From contig NZ_JAKGBU010000002.1 in NCBI RefSeq assembly GCF_021555155.1, forward strand, positions 90,019 through 126,714: 36,696 nucleotides of DNA, in the 5' to 3' direction. This document shows, piece by piece, positions 8,790 to 17,536 of this stretch (the first letter of the stretch is position 1; the number at the start of each line of letters is the position of its first letter). The notes beneath the pieces were generated by a model. The model had not been told where the DNA came from, made no database searches, and saw nothing but the letters and a program-made list of their open reading frames with translations. The DNA comes from Rhizobium alarense (lineage in GTDB: Bacteria; Pseudomonadota; Alphaproteobacteria; Rhizobiales; Rhizobiaceae). The translations under genes and the position numbers were made by a program.

Positions 8790-9989
8790 ATGAACATTCA
8801 GCGGGTGAGGGCGGCGGATGGCGCCGGGCTCGGGCGGCGGGTGATCGGCGATCTCGCCGGCGTCGACGCGATCGCCGCCGACTGGCGGGCGCTCGAGGTG
8901 CGGTCGGCGGGCACGCTCGGCTATTTCCAGTCCTTCGGCTGGTGCCGTGCCTGGCTTGCCGCCTTCGCGCCGCCCGGAAGCGGTATCGTTCCGTCGATCG
9001 AGACCTTCTGGGCGAGCGGCCGGCTGGTGGCCGTGCTGCCGCTCGTGCGGCGCTCCGGCGCCGGCGGCCTCGTCCGGTTGGAAAGCCTCGGCACCCCCCA
9101 TGGCCAGTATATGACGATGCTCGTCGAACCCGCCTTCTGCGACCGCGCCGGCGAGGCGCTGCTCCGCCCGCTCCTGGAGCGCTTCGCCGGAACGGTCGAC
9201 GTGGCGATCTTCAGCGCCGTGCCGGAGGGTTCACCGCTTGCAACCCTGCTTGCCGGGGCCGAGCGGCTCGGCGGGGCGAAAAACGAATCCTCGATCCTCG
9301 ACCTCACGGTCTTCGAAACGGCGGCGGCCTATGCGGCCTCGCTTTCCAAGACGCAGCGCCGCAACCGCAACCGCCGCCGCAACCAGCTCGCGCGCGAGGG
9401 TGAACTCGCCTTCTCCGTCGTCTGGCCGGGCGACGAGGATTTCGTGCCGCTGGTGCATCGCTGCGTCGCGATGAAGCGGCGCTGGCTGAAGGAGACGGGC
9501 CGCGTCAGCCTGGGTTTCGCCTATCGGGATTTCGAGGGCTTCCTCGCCTCGCTGGAGGGGGACGCCCGCCGCATGGAGGGCGCCTGCCTCTTCGCGCTGA
9601 CGGCGGGCGGCCGGCTGGTCGCGGCCGAGATCGGCTTTCTGCAGAAGGGCCACTACTACGCCTATATCGGCGCCTTCGACTGGGATCTGCGCCAGGTCTC
9701 GCCCGGCAAGACGCAGATGGACATGACGGTCTGCTGGCTGATCGACCGGGGCGTCGAGCGCTACGACCTGCTTGGCAATCCCGCCGACTACAAGGAAAGC
9801 TGGAGCGACCGCACGGTGCGGCTGGAAACCTTTGCCCTGCCGCTCACCTGGAAGGGGCGGCTTTATGCGCGGTTCTGGATACCGCGGCTGCGCCCGGCGT
9901 TGAAACGCCTGTTCGAGCGCCTGCCGGAGGGCCTGCGCCGCCTCGCGAGCGTCGGCCAGACGATGGGCATGCTGCTGGTGGTCGTCTGA
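8790..9989 (+). CDS. GNAT-like acetyltransferase (BioF2/FemAB-type, CelD-related)
   Basis: About 399 residues from the ATG at 8790 (MNIQRVRAADG); the frame is open from 8709 and the ribosome site is weak either way. The N-terminal half has WRALEVRSAGTLGYFQSFGWCRAWL, a typical opening of Acetyltransf_6 (BioF2-like) proteins. The middle has RRNRNRRRNQLAREGEL, and the C-terminal half carries the acyl-CoA fold with AEIGFLQKGHYYAYIGAFD and YDLLGNPADYKESWSD. Family members are linked to exopolysaccharide or cell-envelope acylation and FemAB-like aminoacyl transfer. No polysaccharide cluster is nearby, so the substrate is open. Confidence 0.8.
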   Translation: MNIQRVRAADGAGLGRRVIGDLAGVDAIAADWRALEVRSAGTLGYFQSFGWCRAWLAAFAPPGSGIVPSIETFWASGRLVAVLPLVRRSGAGGLVRLESLGTPHGQYMTMLVEPAFCDRAGEALLRPLLERFAGTVDVAIFSAVPEGSPLATLLAGAERLGGAKNESSILDLTVFETAAAYAASLSKTQRRNRNRRRNQLAREGELAFSVVWPGDEDFVPLVHRCVAMKRRWLKETGRVSLGFAYRDFEGFLASLEGDARRMEGACLFALTAGGRLVAAEIGFLQKGHYYAYIGAFDWDLRQVSPGKTQMDMTVCWLIDRGVERYDLLGNPADYKESWSDRTVRLETFALPLTWKGRLYARFWIPRLRPALKRLFERLPEGLRRLASVGQTMGMLLVVV

Positions 9990-10030
9990 TCCCGGCCCTG
10001 GGGGCGGTATGGCCAAGGCCGGCGAGGGTT

Positions 10031-10660
10031 TCAGAACAGCGTGGCGACGGCCGGCAGCAGGGCCATCTCGTGCAGTTCCTCGGTCACTTCGGTGAGCGGC
10101 AGGGCGAGCAGGAAGACGAGGCCGTCCCTGAGCGTGCGCCAGAGGCTCGACGGCTCGAACTCCTGCCGGTCCGGTCCTGCGTCATAGAGCCTGAAGGCCG
10201 GCAGGAAGCGCGGCGTGGCCTGGCGATAGCGCGTATAGGCGGGGCCGAACCGGGACGTCAGGAACACCTCCTCGCGCCGCACGACCAGCGCGAAGACCAT
10301 CCAGCAGAGGGTGGCGCAGACAATCCCGTAGGTCGCCATGCCGGTCTGCAGGCCGACGCCGGCGGCGCCGATGATCGAAGCGGTATAAAGCGGGTTGCGG
10401 CAGAGGCTGTAGGGGCCGACGGTGGCGAGCTCCGCATTCTTCCGGCCGCCGATATAGAGCGTGCACCAGAGGCGCAGGCCGATCGCCAGAAGGATCAGCA
10501 GGACGCCGGAGAGCTCCATCGCGATATGGTAGTAGCTGTCGCCGATCGAGGCCGGCTTGAGGAACAGCAGCGAGACCGCGAGCGCGATCAGCGCGGCGAT
10601 GATCGTCATGCGGCGCACGACCTGGACGGTCGGCAGGTGGTTGAAGTCGAATCCCGTCAC
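10031..10660 (-). CDS. Isoprenylcysteine carboxyl methyltransferase-like (PEMT/ICMT) membrane protein
   Basis: A 209-residue protein, probably starting with GTG at 10660. Membrane spans are clear (MTIIAALIALAVSLLFL; SGVLLILLAIGLRLWCTLYI; IVCATLCWMVFALVV). The motif GPYSLCRNPLYTASIIGAAG followed by RREEVFLTSRFGPAYTRYRQ is the SAM-binding signature of ICMT/PEMT-type integral membrane methyltransferases. Bacterial members are mostly uncharacterised; lipid or small-molecule methylation is the usual guess. A long C-terminal tail with a further hydrophobic stretch (LVFLLALPLTEVTEELHEMALLPAVATLF) extends beyond the core. It is divergent from selO and convergent with the acetyltransferase. Confidence 0.82.
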   Translation of the reverse strand: MTGFDFNHLPTVQVVRRMTIIAALIALAVSLLFLKPASIGDSYYHIAMELSGVLLILLAIGLRLWCTLYIGGRKNAELATVGPYSLCRNPLYTASIIGAAGVGLQTGMATYGIVCATLCWMVFALVVRREEVFLTSRFGPAYTRYRQATPRFLPAFRLYDAGPDRQEFEPSSLWRTLRDGLVFLLALPLTEVTEELHEMALLPAVATLF

Positions 10661-10802
10661 GGCGATCCCCGGCGTCTGGAGCGGTTTCTGCCGCGACAGT
10701 CACCGGATCATTGGGATTTTTTTGTGATTGCCTTCTCTCCGGCCGGCGCGCCACTATCTGGGAAGGAGGGCGGCGCCGGGACCGCCCGGAAAAGAGGCAT
10801 CC

Positions 10803-12317
10803 GTGACGACGACATCGACGGCCGAGGCTGTAACGCGTGAGGCAGCACCCGTAGCCTTCGACAACAGCTACGCCCGGCTGCCGCAGCCCTTCTTCGCCCG
10901 CGTCGATCCGACGCCGGTCGCGGCGCCGGCATTGCTCGCCTTCAACCGGCCGCTCGCCGAAGAGCTCGGCCTCGACGCGGACCGCCTGGAGGCGGACGGC
11001 GCCGCGGTCTTTTCCGGCAGCCGCCTGCTGCCGGGCGCCGAGCCGCTCGCCATGGCCTATGCCGGCCACCAGTTCGGCCAGTTCGTGCCGCTGCTCGGCG
11101 ACGGGCGGGCGATCCTTCTCGGCGAGGTGGTCGATCGAAAGGGCCGGCGCCGCGACATCCAGCTGAAAGGGCCGGGCAAGACGCCCTATTCGCGCCGCGG
11201 CGACGGACGCGCGGCGCTCGGGCCGGTGCTGCGCGAATATATCGTCAGCGAGGCGATGCACGCGCTCGGCATCCCCGCGACGCGGGCGCTCGCCGCCGTC
11301 ACGACGGGCGAGCCGGTCTATCGCGACCGGGTGCTGCCGGGCGCCGTCGTCACCCGTGTCGCCGCGAGCCATATCCGCGTCGGCACCTTCCAGTTCTTCG
11401 CCGCGCGTGGCGATACGGACAACCTGCGCATCCTCGCCGACTATGTCATCGGCCGGCATTTTCCCGAGATCGGGCAGGCGGAGAACCGCTACCTGGCGCT
11501 TCTCGACGCGGTCGCCGCCCGGCAGGCCGCGCTGATCGCCCGCTGGCTCGGCGTCGGCTTCATCCACGGCGTGATGAACACCGACAACATGGCGGTTTCG
11601 GGTGAGACGATCGACTTCGGCCCCTGCGCCTTCATGGACGGCTACGACCCGCGCACCGTCTTCTCCTCGATCGACGCGGGCGGCCGCTACGCCTATGGCA
11701 ACCAGCCGGCGATCGGCCAGTGGAACATCGCGCGGCTCGCCGAAACGCTGCTGCCGCTGATCCACGAGACGCCGGGCGAGGCGGTCGACCGGGCAAACGA
11801 CGCCGTCGACCGCTTCATGGAGCGTTTCCAGGCGGAGTGGAAGAGGGTGATCGCCGCCAAGCTCGGGCTCGACCGGATCGGGACGGAGGAGGAGCAGGAC
11901 CTGGTCCGCGCGCTGCTGACCCTGATGTACGAGCAGAAGGCCGATTTCACGCTCGCCTTCCGGCGCCTCGGCGATGCCGCGGCGGGGGAACAGGACGACG
12001 GGGCCTTTGCCCGCCTGTTCGCCGATCCCACCGCCGTCTCGCCCTGGCTGGCGCGCTGGCGGACGCGGCTGGCGCAGGACGCGCGCGGCCCGGCCGGTGT
12101 CGCCAGCGCGATGCGCGCCGTCAACCCCGCCTTCATTCCGCGCAACCACCGGGTGGAGGAGGCGCTCGCTGCTGCGGTGGAGGAGGGCGACCTGTCGCTC
12201 TTCCATGCGCTTAGCCGCGTGCTTGCCCGCCCTTACGACGACCGGCCGGATTTCGCACGCTATGCGGAGCCGCCGCGCCCCGGCGAAGAGGTGCTGCAGA
12301 CCTTCTGCGGCACCTGA
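10803..12317 (+). CDS. selO: SelO/YdiU protein adenylyltransferase
   Basis: A 504-residue pseudokinase-like enzyme starting at GTG 10803, with AAGAGG upstream; the longer frame from 10728 has no family similarity. Features in order: FDNSYARLPQPFF; the glycine-rich MAYAGHQFGQFVPLLGDGRA; the nucleotide loop LKGPGKTPYSRRGDGRAALG; catalytic HGVMNTDNMAVSG and IDFGPCAF (the DFG equivalent). SelO transfers AMP from ATP to Ser/Thr/Tyr of target proteins and takes part in the oxidative stress response. The C-terminus ends FCGT, so a Cys sits third from the end, where the animal protein has selenocysteine; in bacteria this residue is the regulatory thiol. Confidence 0.94.
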   Translation: MTTTSTAEAVTREAAPVAFDNSYARLPQPFFARVDPTPVAAPALLAFNRPLAEELGLDADRLEADGAAVFSGSRLLPGAEPLAMAYAGHQFGQFVPLLGDGRAILLGEVVDRKGRRRDIQLKGPGKTPYSRRGDGRAALGPVLREYIVSEAMHALGIPATRALAAVTTGEPVYRDRVLPGAVVTRVAASHIRVGTFQFFAARGDTDNLRILADYVIGRHFPEIGQAENRYLALLDAVAARQAALIARWLGVGFIHGVMNTDNMAVSGETIDFGPCAFMDGYDPRTVFSSIDAGGRYAYGNQPAIGQWNIARLAETLLPLIHETPGEAVDRANDAVDRFMERFQAEWKRVIAAKLGLDRIGTEEEQDLVRALLTLMYEQKADFTLAFRRLGDAAAGEQDDGAFARLFADPTAVSPWLARWRTRLAQDARGPAGVASAMRAVNPAFIPRNHRVEEALAAAVEEGDLSLFHALSRVLARPYDDRPDFARYAEPPRPGEEVLQTFCGT

Positions 12318-12357
12318 CGACCGGCCGGCGGCGTCTGCGCAAGCGGCGTCTGGACAA

Positions 12358-13917
12358 TCAGCCGCCGCTGAGCTGCAGGGCGTTGCGCAGTTCCAGGATA
12401 TGGTGCGGCACCTCGCCCTTGTCGGCCGGCCCGGTCCGCACCGTCATGTCCCAGTATTTGGTGTGGGTGAAGAAGGGGATGTTGCCCATCGGCGCGCCGT
12501 TCTGGTCACGCTGCGGCAGCACCGCCACGTCCTTGGCGCCCATCAGCCGCTCCGCCCCCTTCACGAGGGCGAAATGGCTGCCGACCGGCCCGGAAATCAT
12601 GTCGCCCCAGGCGATCATCCAGCTCTTCGAATGCAGGTTGGTCCAGCGCGTATAGGCGAAATGCGCGGCATGGTGGGGATTGCGCCTTCCGGCATTCGCG
12701 GCGGCGCGGCGCTCGTCGGCGGGCAGCGCCTTTTCGGCCTTCTCCTCCGCCTCGCTCCGCAGGCGCGGATAGGTGAAATGGCGAAGCTTCGTCGTGCCGT
12801 TCCATTCGAGCGTCGGCGGGCAGGTGGGCAGGATGCGCTCCTGCTGCTGTGCCAGCAGATCGGCCTCGTCGAAGGCGAGCAGGAATTCGGCGTGGGTCAG
12901 CGGCGAGCCGAGCGTCACGAAGTCCGTGACGACCCAGGGGTGGCCCTCGCCCTTCAGCTCGTCGAGACAGGCGCGCTGCAGCGCCTGGAAGCGGTCGATC
13001 CGGAAGTCGGCCGCCGTCGTGTCGCGCAGATAGGCCTCCAGTTCGGCGCGGCAGGGCTGGCCGTCGGCGGCGGTGAAGGCGTCGTTCATCCGGGCGAAGG
13101 TATGTTTGAGGATGTCGTAGGCGACGATCGTGCCGAGCGAATGGGCGACGACGACGACGCGTTCGTAGCGCCGCTCGCCGGACGGCGGAAGCCTGCCGTC
13201 GGCCATCGGCGCGCCGAGCAGGATCGTCTCCAGCAGCTCGACGCCCTTTTCCCGGATCTCCTGCCGCCGCGCCACATTGGGCGGCGTCGCCTTCACATAG
13301 CGCGCGACGTCGCCGAAATAGCCGAGCATGAACTGGCTCGCCTTCCGGCGCACGAGCTGCGTGATCAGGTAGCCGGCCGCCAGCGCGACCCCGACGGCGG
13401 CGCTGAAGCCGGCGAGCCAGGGCGCCTGTTCCCGAGAGAAGGCGGAATAGGTGCCGGCCACCGCCGCAACCGCCACGGCGATGGCCACGAGCCACATCAC
13501 GATCCACACCGGCATCACGTCGGCCGGCACGCGGCGGGGGCGCCGGAGCAGCAGGTCGCCGATCCAGGCCGCCAGATGCTCGGAGGTCGTGCCCTCCATG
13601 AGATGCGCCCAGTAGAATTCGTAGAAGTCCGTCTTGCGTCCGTCGTCGGCCGTTTCCGTCGTGATGCGGCGCAGCTCGTAGGAGCGGTTTCGGTCGTCCG
13701 GCCGGCTCCAGATCGGGTTGCCCGTCCGCGCTTCGCCCGTGTTGCTGTCCTTGCGATTGGCGTTGATCAGGCTGCGATCCGTCGTCCAGACGGCATCGAC
13801 GAAGCTCCTGAGCGTCGTCATCGGAACCTGCTCGCCCATGCCGTGGATGACGATCACCGCCTGCTTCGGGGTGATCTTCTCATTCGCTTCGGTGGCGTCT
13901 GTGCCGCTGTCTGCCAT
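12358..13917 (-). CDS. Membrane-anchored alpha/beta-hydrolase-like protein of unknown role
   Basis: A 519-residue protein starting at the ATG at 13917, with AGGAGG just upstream; the frame extends to 14049 but lacks a ribosome site there. Residues 15-30 hold a strand-turn KQAVIVIHGMGEQVP, the oxyanion-hole region of lipase-like hydrolases. Two membrane spans follow at about 160-215 (PVWIVMWLVAIAVAVAAVAG; WLAGFSAAVGVALAAGYLI). A nucleophile-elbow-like VVVAHSLGTIVAYDIL comes after them, with Ala in place of the first Gly of GxSxG. A catalytic His may lie near the C-terminus. The hydrolase core is thus split by a membrane hairpin. I cannot name a substrate. Divergent from gcd and convergent with selO. 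Confidence 0.72.
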   Translation of the reverse strand: MADSGTDATEANEKITPKQAVIVIHGMGEQVPMTTLRSFVDAVWTTDRSLINANRKDSNTGEARTGNPIWSRPDDRNRSYELRRITTETADDGRKTDFYEFYWAHLMEGTTSEHLAAWIGDLLLRRPRRVPADVMPVWIVMWLVAIAVAVAAVAGTYSAFSREQAPWLAGFSAAVGVALAAGYLITQLVRRKASQFMLGYFGDVARYVKATPPNVARRQEIREKGVELLETILLGAPMADGRLPPSGERRYERVVVVAHSLGTIVAYDILKHTFARMNDAFTAADGQPCRAELEAYLRDTTAADFRIDRFQALQRACLDELKGEGHPWVVTDFVTLGSPLTHAEFLLAFDEADLLAQQQERILPTCPPTLEWNGTTKLRHFTYPRLRSEAEEKAEKALPADERRAAANAGRRNPHHAAHFAYTRWTNLHSKSWMIAWGDMISGPVGSHFALVKGAERLMGAKDVAVLPQRDQNGAPMGNIPFFTHTKYWDMTVRTGPADKGEVPHHILELRNALQLSGG

Positions 13918-14255
13918 TCCCCTGTCCTCCTCATGGCCGGCGGATCGTTTCGCATGGCGCGGTTGCGTGGGGGCGCAATGGCGTGTCGGCGATCTTCCTC
14001 TATCAGCGCGTGCATGGCAAGTCCGATCCCGGCGCGGCCGGCGACGCAACCGCGAGGCACCGATCCTTCGCTTTCGACCATTGATTGCCGGCGGGCCTGC
14101 GCTAATCTTCTCCCGTGGCGGCTCGTCGGCCGCCGTCCTCCCGAGACCGGTCCCCGCGCGCGGGGACCATCCGCAAAATGCCCCTCCGGGCCCGCTTCGC
14201 CCGCCATCGAGATCACCGCCGCCGGTCGTGCGGCGCCGCCATGGAGATCGAGACC

Positions 14256-16595
14256 ATGCTTCTGACCGCCACCGCCGCCCTGTTCGCTCTCATCGGCCTT
14301 TTTCTCGCGGGCGGCGGCGGCTGGCTGCTGTCGCTCGGCGGCAGCGCCTATTATCTCGTCGCCGGCATCGCCTTCCTGGCGACGGCCTTCCTGCTCCGCC
14401 GGCGCAGCGCCGCGGCGCTCTGGCTCTATGCGGCGGTGGTGATCGGCTCGCTGCTCTGGGCGGTCTGGGAGGTCGGCTTCGACTGGTGGCAGCTCGGGCC
14501 GCGCGGCGGGGTGATCGTGCTGCTCGGCCTCTGGCTGATGACGCCGTGGATCACCGGCCGGCTCGGCTTCGCCAGCCCGAGCGGCCATGTCTACCGCGCC
14601 AGCGCGCTGCCGCTGACCGTCGCCGTGCTCGCGGCGGTCGGCATCGCGCTCTTCTCCATGACCCGGGATCCGCACGACCTGTCGGGATCGCTGCCCGAGG
14701 AGATCGTGCATGCGAGCCCCGCCTTCGGCGGCAGCGTGCCGGACGGCGAATGGCACCAGTACGGCCGCACGCCCTTCGGCCAGCGCTACTCGCCGCTCGA
14801 CCAGATCAACACCGGCAACGTCTCGACGCTGAAGGTCGCCTGGCAGTACCGGACGGGCGACGTCAAGCTGCCCGACGACGTCGGCGAGACGACCTACCAG
14901 GTGACGCCGCTGAAGATCGGCAACACGCTCTATGTCTGCACGCCGCACAACTGGGCGATCGCCATCGACGCGACGACCGGCGAGGAGAAGTGGAAATACG
15001 ATTCCGGCTCCGGCCTGAACCCCGACCGGCAGCACCAGACCTGCCGCGGCGTGACCTGGTATGTCGACGAGGCCGCCGCCGAGGGCAGCGCATGCCGCAC
15101 CCGCGTCTATCTGCCGACCTCCGACGCGCGGCTGATCGCGCTCGACGCGGAAAACGGCGCGGTCTGCAGCACCTTTGCCGACAACGGGATGCTCCGGCTG
15201 GAGCAGGGCATGCCCTACAATCCGGCCGGCTACTACTATTCCACCTCGCCGCCCGTCATCGTCGACGGCAAGATCATCATCGGCGGCGCGGTCAACGACA
15301 ACTATTCGACGCAGTCGCAATCGGGCGTCATCCGCGCCTTCGACGTGAAGACCGGCGCGCTTGTCTGGAACTGGGATTCCGGCAATCCGGACGTCACCAC
15401 CCCGCTGCCGGCCGGCCAGACCTACACGGCGAACTCGCCGAACAGCTGGTCGGTCTTCAGCTATGACGCGGGTCTCGGCCTCGTCTATATCCCGCTCGGC
15501 AACAAGGTGCCGGACCAGCTCGGCATGGACCGCAGCGAGGCGGTGGAGAAATACTCCTCGTCGATCGTCGCGCTCGACATGCGGACCGGCGCGGTGCGCT
15601 GGGTACGCCAGACGGTGCACCACGATCTCTGGGACATGGACGTGCCCGCCCAGCCGGTGCTGCTCGACATCACGAAGGAGGACGGGACGGTCGTGCCGGC
15701 GCTTGTCGGCCCGACGAAGCAGGGCGACATCTATGTGCTCGACCGGCGCACCGGCGAGGCGATCATCTCGGTCGAGGAAGTGCCGGCGCCGACCGGCGCG
15801 ATCGCCGAGGACTTCACCGCCCCGACGCAGCCGGTCTCGGGCCTCACCTTCCTGCCCGATCGGCTCGAGGAACGGAACATGTGGGGCGTCACGATGTTCG
15901 ACCAGCTCGCCTGCCGCATCGACTTCCACCGGCTGAAATACGAGGGCCGCTACACGCCGCCGTCGCTCGAGGGCACGCTTGTCTATCCCGGCAATTTCGG
16001 CACGTTCAACTGGGGCTCCGTCGCCGTCGATCCGGAACGGCAGATCCTGTTCGGCATGCCGACCTATCTTGCCTTCACCTCGCGGCTCGTGCCGCGCGAG
16101 GACATCCCGCCGAAGGCGCAGGACGAGAAGGGTTCCGAACAGGGTCTCAACCGCAACGACGGCGCGCCCTACGGCGTCTTCATGGGACCGTTCCTCGGCC
16201 CCCTCGGCATTCCCTGCCAGGCGCCGCCGTGGGGCTACGTCGCCGGTGCCGATCTCAGGACCGGCGAGATCGCCTACAAGCACAAGAACGGCACCGTCTA
16301 CGACATGACGCCGCTCCCCTTGCCGTTCAAGGTCGGCGTGCCGGGCATCGGCGGTCCGATCGTCACCAAGGGCGGCGTCGCCTTCCTCGGCGCCGCGGTG
16401 GACAACTACCTGCGCGCCTACGACGTGACGACCGGCGAGCAGCTCTGGGAGGCCCGGCTTCCCGCCGGCGGCCAGTCGACGCCGATGACCTACACGACCG
16501 ACGACGGCAAGCAGTATGTGGTGATGGTCGCCGGCGGCCACGGCTCGGTCGGCACCAGGCCGGGCGACTACGTCATCGCCTATACGCTGCCGTAG
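14256..16595 (+). CDS. gcd: Membrane-bound PQQ-dependent glucose dehydrogenase
   Basis: About 779 residues, normal for the family. The ATG at 14256 (MLLTATAALF) has GGAG nine bases before it; the ATG at 14241 is possible. Residues 1-135 form five membrane spans that anchor the protein and bind ubiquinone. The rest is a periplasmic eight-bladed propeller starting with WHQYGRTPFGQRYSPLDQIN, with quinoprotein W motifs (NVSTLKVAWQYRTGD; TGEEKWKYDSG), HHDLWDMDVPAQP, and NFGTFNWGSVAVDPE near the C-terminus. It oxidises glucose to gluconolactone with PQQ and passes electrons to ubiquinone, acidifying the medium. No pqq biosynthesis genes lie in the window, so cofactor must come from elsewhere in the genome or outside. 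Confidence 0.94.
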   Translation: MLLTATAALFALIGLFLAGGGGWLLSLGGSAYYLVAGIAFLATAFLLRRRSAAALWLYAAVVIGSLLWAVWEVGFDWWQLGPRGGVIVLLGLWLMTPWITGRLGFASPSGHVYRASALPLTVAVLAAVGIALFSMTRDPHDLSGSLPEEIVHASPAFGGSVPDGEWHQYGRTPFGQRYSPLDQINTGNVSTLKVAWQYRTGDVKLPDDVGETTYQVTPLKIGNTLYVCTPHNWAIAIDATTGEEKWKYDSGSGLNPDRQHQTCRGVTWYVDEAAAEGSACRTRVYLPTSDARLIALDAENGAVCSTFADNGMLRLEQGMPYNPAGYYYSTSPPVIVDGKIIIGGAVNDNYSTQSQSGVIRAFDVKTGALVWNWDSGNPDVTTPLPAGQTYTANSPNSWSVFSYDAGLGLVYIPLGNKVPDQLGMDRSEAVEKYSSSIVALDMRTGAVRWVRQTVHHDLWDMDVPAQPVLLDITKEDGTVVPALVGPTKQGDIYVLDRRTGEAIISVEEVPAPTGAIAEDFTAPTQPVSGLTFLPDRLEERNMWGVTMFDQLACRIDFHRLKYEGRYTPPSLEGTLVYPGNFGTFNWGSVAVDPERQILFGMPTYLAFTSRLVPREDIPPKAQDEKGSEQGLNRNDGAPYGVFMGPFLGPLGIPCQAPPWGYVAGADLRTGEIAYKHKNGTVYDMTPLPLPFKVGVPGIGGPIVTKGGVAFLGAAVDNYLRAYDVTTGEQLWEARLPAGGQSTPMTYTTDDGKQYVVMVAGGHGSVGTRPGDYVIAYTLP

Positions 16596-16616
16596 GCGTT
16601 CGGCGCCCGCAAACAC

Positions 16617-16653
16617 CGAAACGGCCGGCCACGATCACGGGCCGGCCGTTTCG
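16617..16653. terminator. Bidirectional terminator between gcd and msrB
   Basis: A perfect 14-bp inverted repeat (16617-16630 against 16640-16653, CGAAACGGCCGGCC) around a 9-base loop, between the convergent ends of gcd (16595) and msrB (16675). The arms end in AAA/TTT on both strands, and TTCT follows on the plus strand, so it can stop transcription from both sides. The T-runs are short. Confidence 0.85.
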
Positions 16654-16674
16654 TTCTGCGACGCTATGGGCCGC

Positions 16675-17106
16675 TCAGCCCTGTTTCGTCTCGCCGCCGT
16701 CCGCGTCGAAGGTCAGCGCCACGCCGTTCATGCAGTAGCGCAGCCCCGTCGGCGGCGGGCCGTCGGGGAAGACGTGGCCGAGATGGGCGTCGCAATCGGC
16801 GCAGCGGATCTCGACCCGGTTCATCCCGTAGGAAAGATCGCGGTGGTTCGTCACGGCCTCCGCCGCGATCGGCTCGTAGAAGCTCGGCCAGCCCGTGCCG
16901 GAATTGAACTTCGTCTCCGAGCGGTAGAGCGGACGGTTGCAGCACACACAGCGGTAGGTGCCTTTCTTCGACGGGTCGAAATCAGGGCTCGAAAAGGCAC
17001 GCTCGGTGCCATGCTGGCGGGTGACGCGGTACTGCTCGGGCGTCAGGAGCGCACGCCATTCCGCGTCGGATTTCTGCACCTTCAGGCGGGTCGTCGTCTC
17101 GGACAT
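16675..17106 (-). CDS. msrB: Peptide-methionine (R)-S-oxide reductase MsrB
   Basis: A 143-residue cytoplasmic enzyme from the ATG at 17106 ([14 protein letters not shown]), with GGAGG 5-6 bases upstream. The frame continues upstream to 17469 but that part is low-complexity Arg/Ala and not MsrB. The zinc site is two CxxC pairs (Cys53/Cys56 and Cys102/Cys105). [11 protein letters not shown] and [21 protein letters not shown] are the core motifs, with Cys125 as the catalytic residue. It repairs the R form of methionine sulfoxide. A resolving Cys near residue 70 (the GTGWPSF loop) is absent, so recycling probably differs from classic CxxC MsrB forms. Confidence 0.94.
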   Translation of the reverse strand: MSETTTRLKVQKSDAEWRALLTPEQYRVTRQHGTERAFSSPDFDPSKKGTYRCVCCNRPLYRSETKFNSGTGWPSFYEPIAAEAVTNHRDLSYGMNRVEIRCADCDAHLGHVFPDGPPPTGLRYCMNGVALTFDADGGETKQG

Positions 17107-17536
17107 CTGGGCCTCCATAGCGGTCGGACAGGATGTAGGGCGCGACGGCAGCGATTGCAATTGCCGCGCCGGCACGCCAGCGGGCCGGACGGTTGCCGCG
17201 GGCAACAGCAATCGCGGCTCAATGACATCTTCCGGCGAGGCCGCGACGGCCGCTCGGCCGGATCGCGGCGGCCGCGATGCGCGGGGCGCTTCTCCGTCAA
17301 CGACATCATCGACGCCGGGATATCCATTTGCTCCGCCCGCACACAGGGCCTCGACGCGATGCCGGATTCTGCCGGGGGCCGACGCGAGCCGGCGGCGCCG
17401 GCCCCGATCCGGGGAGAACGCGGCGAAAAATTGGCGCCGCTGCTTTTCAAGGGTGGCGATTTCCGCCATACCGACGTAGAACCGGCGGCCTGAAGAAGGG
17501 CCGCACCGGCACCGCCATCACGCAGAAGGAGAGGGC
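17107..17536. other. Intergenic region between msrB and mrpA, no gene seen
   Basis: 430 bases between the divergent starts of msrB and the mrp operon. Open frames across it are Arg/Ala/Pro-rich and lack ribosome sites. It should hold both promoters, but I see no convincing -35/-10 pair. AAGGAGAGGGC directly before 17537 is the mrpA ribosome site. Confidence 0.6.

Noticed and set aside
5943-9101. 1052-residue open frame on the minus strand
   Set aside because: It runs antisense to oligopeptidase B and DUF1697, which have clear motifs; its product is Arg/His/Ala-rich low complexity, as expected from GC-rich shadow frames.
13854-16616. 920-residue minus-strand open frame opposite gcd
   Set aside because: Shadow of the glucose dehydrogenase gene, without a recognisable domain. 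The same applies to long antisense frames over mrpA (17447-19732) and selO (10182-12206).
17107-17469. N-terminal extension of MsrB
   Set aside because: The extension is low-complexity, while GGAGG sits just before the ATG at 17106 and the MsrB family starts there.
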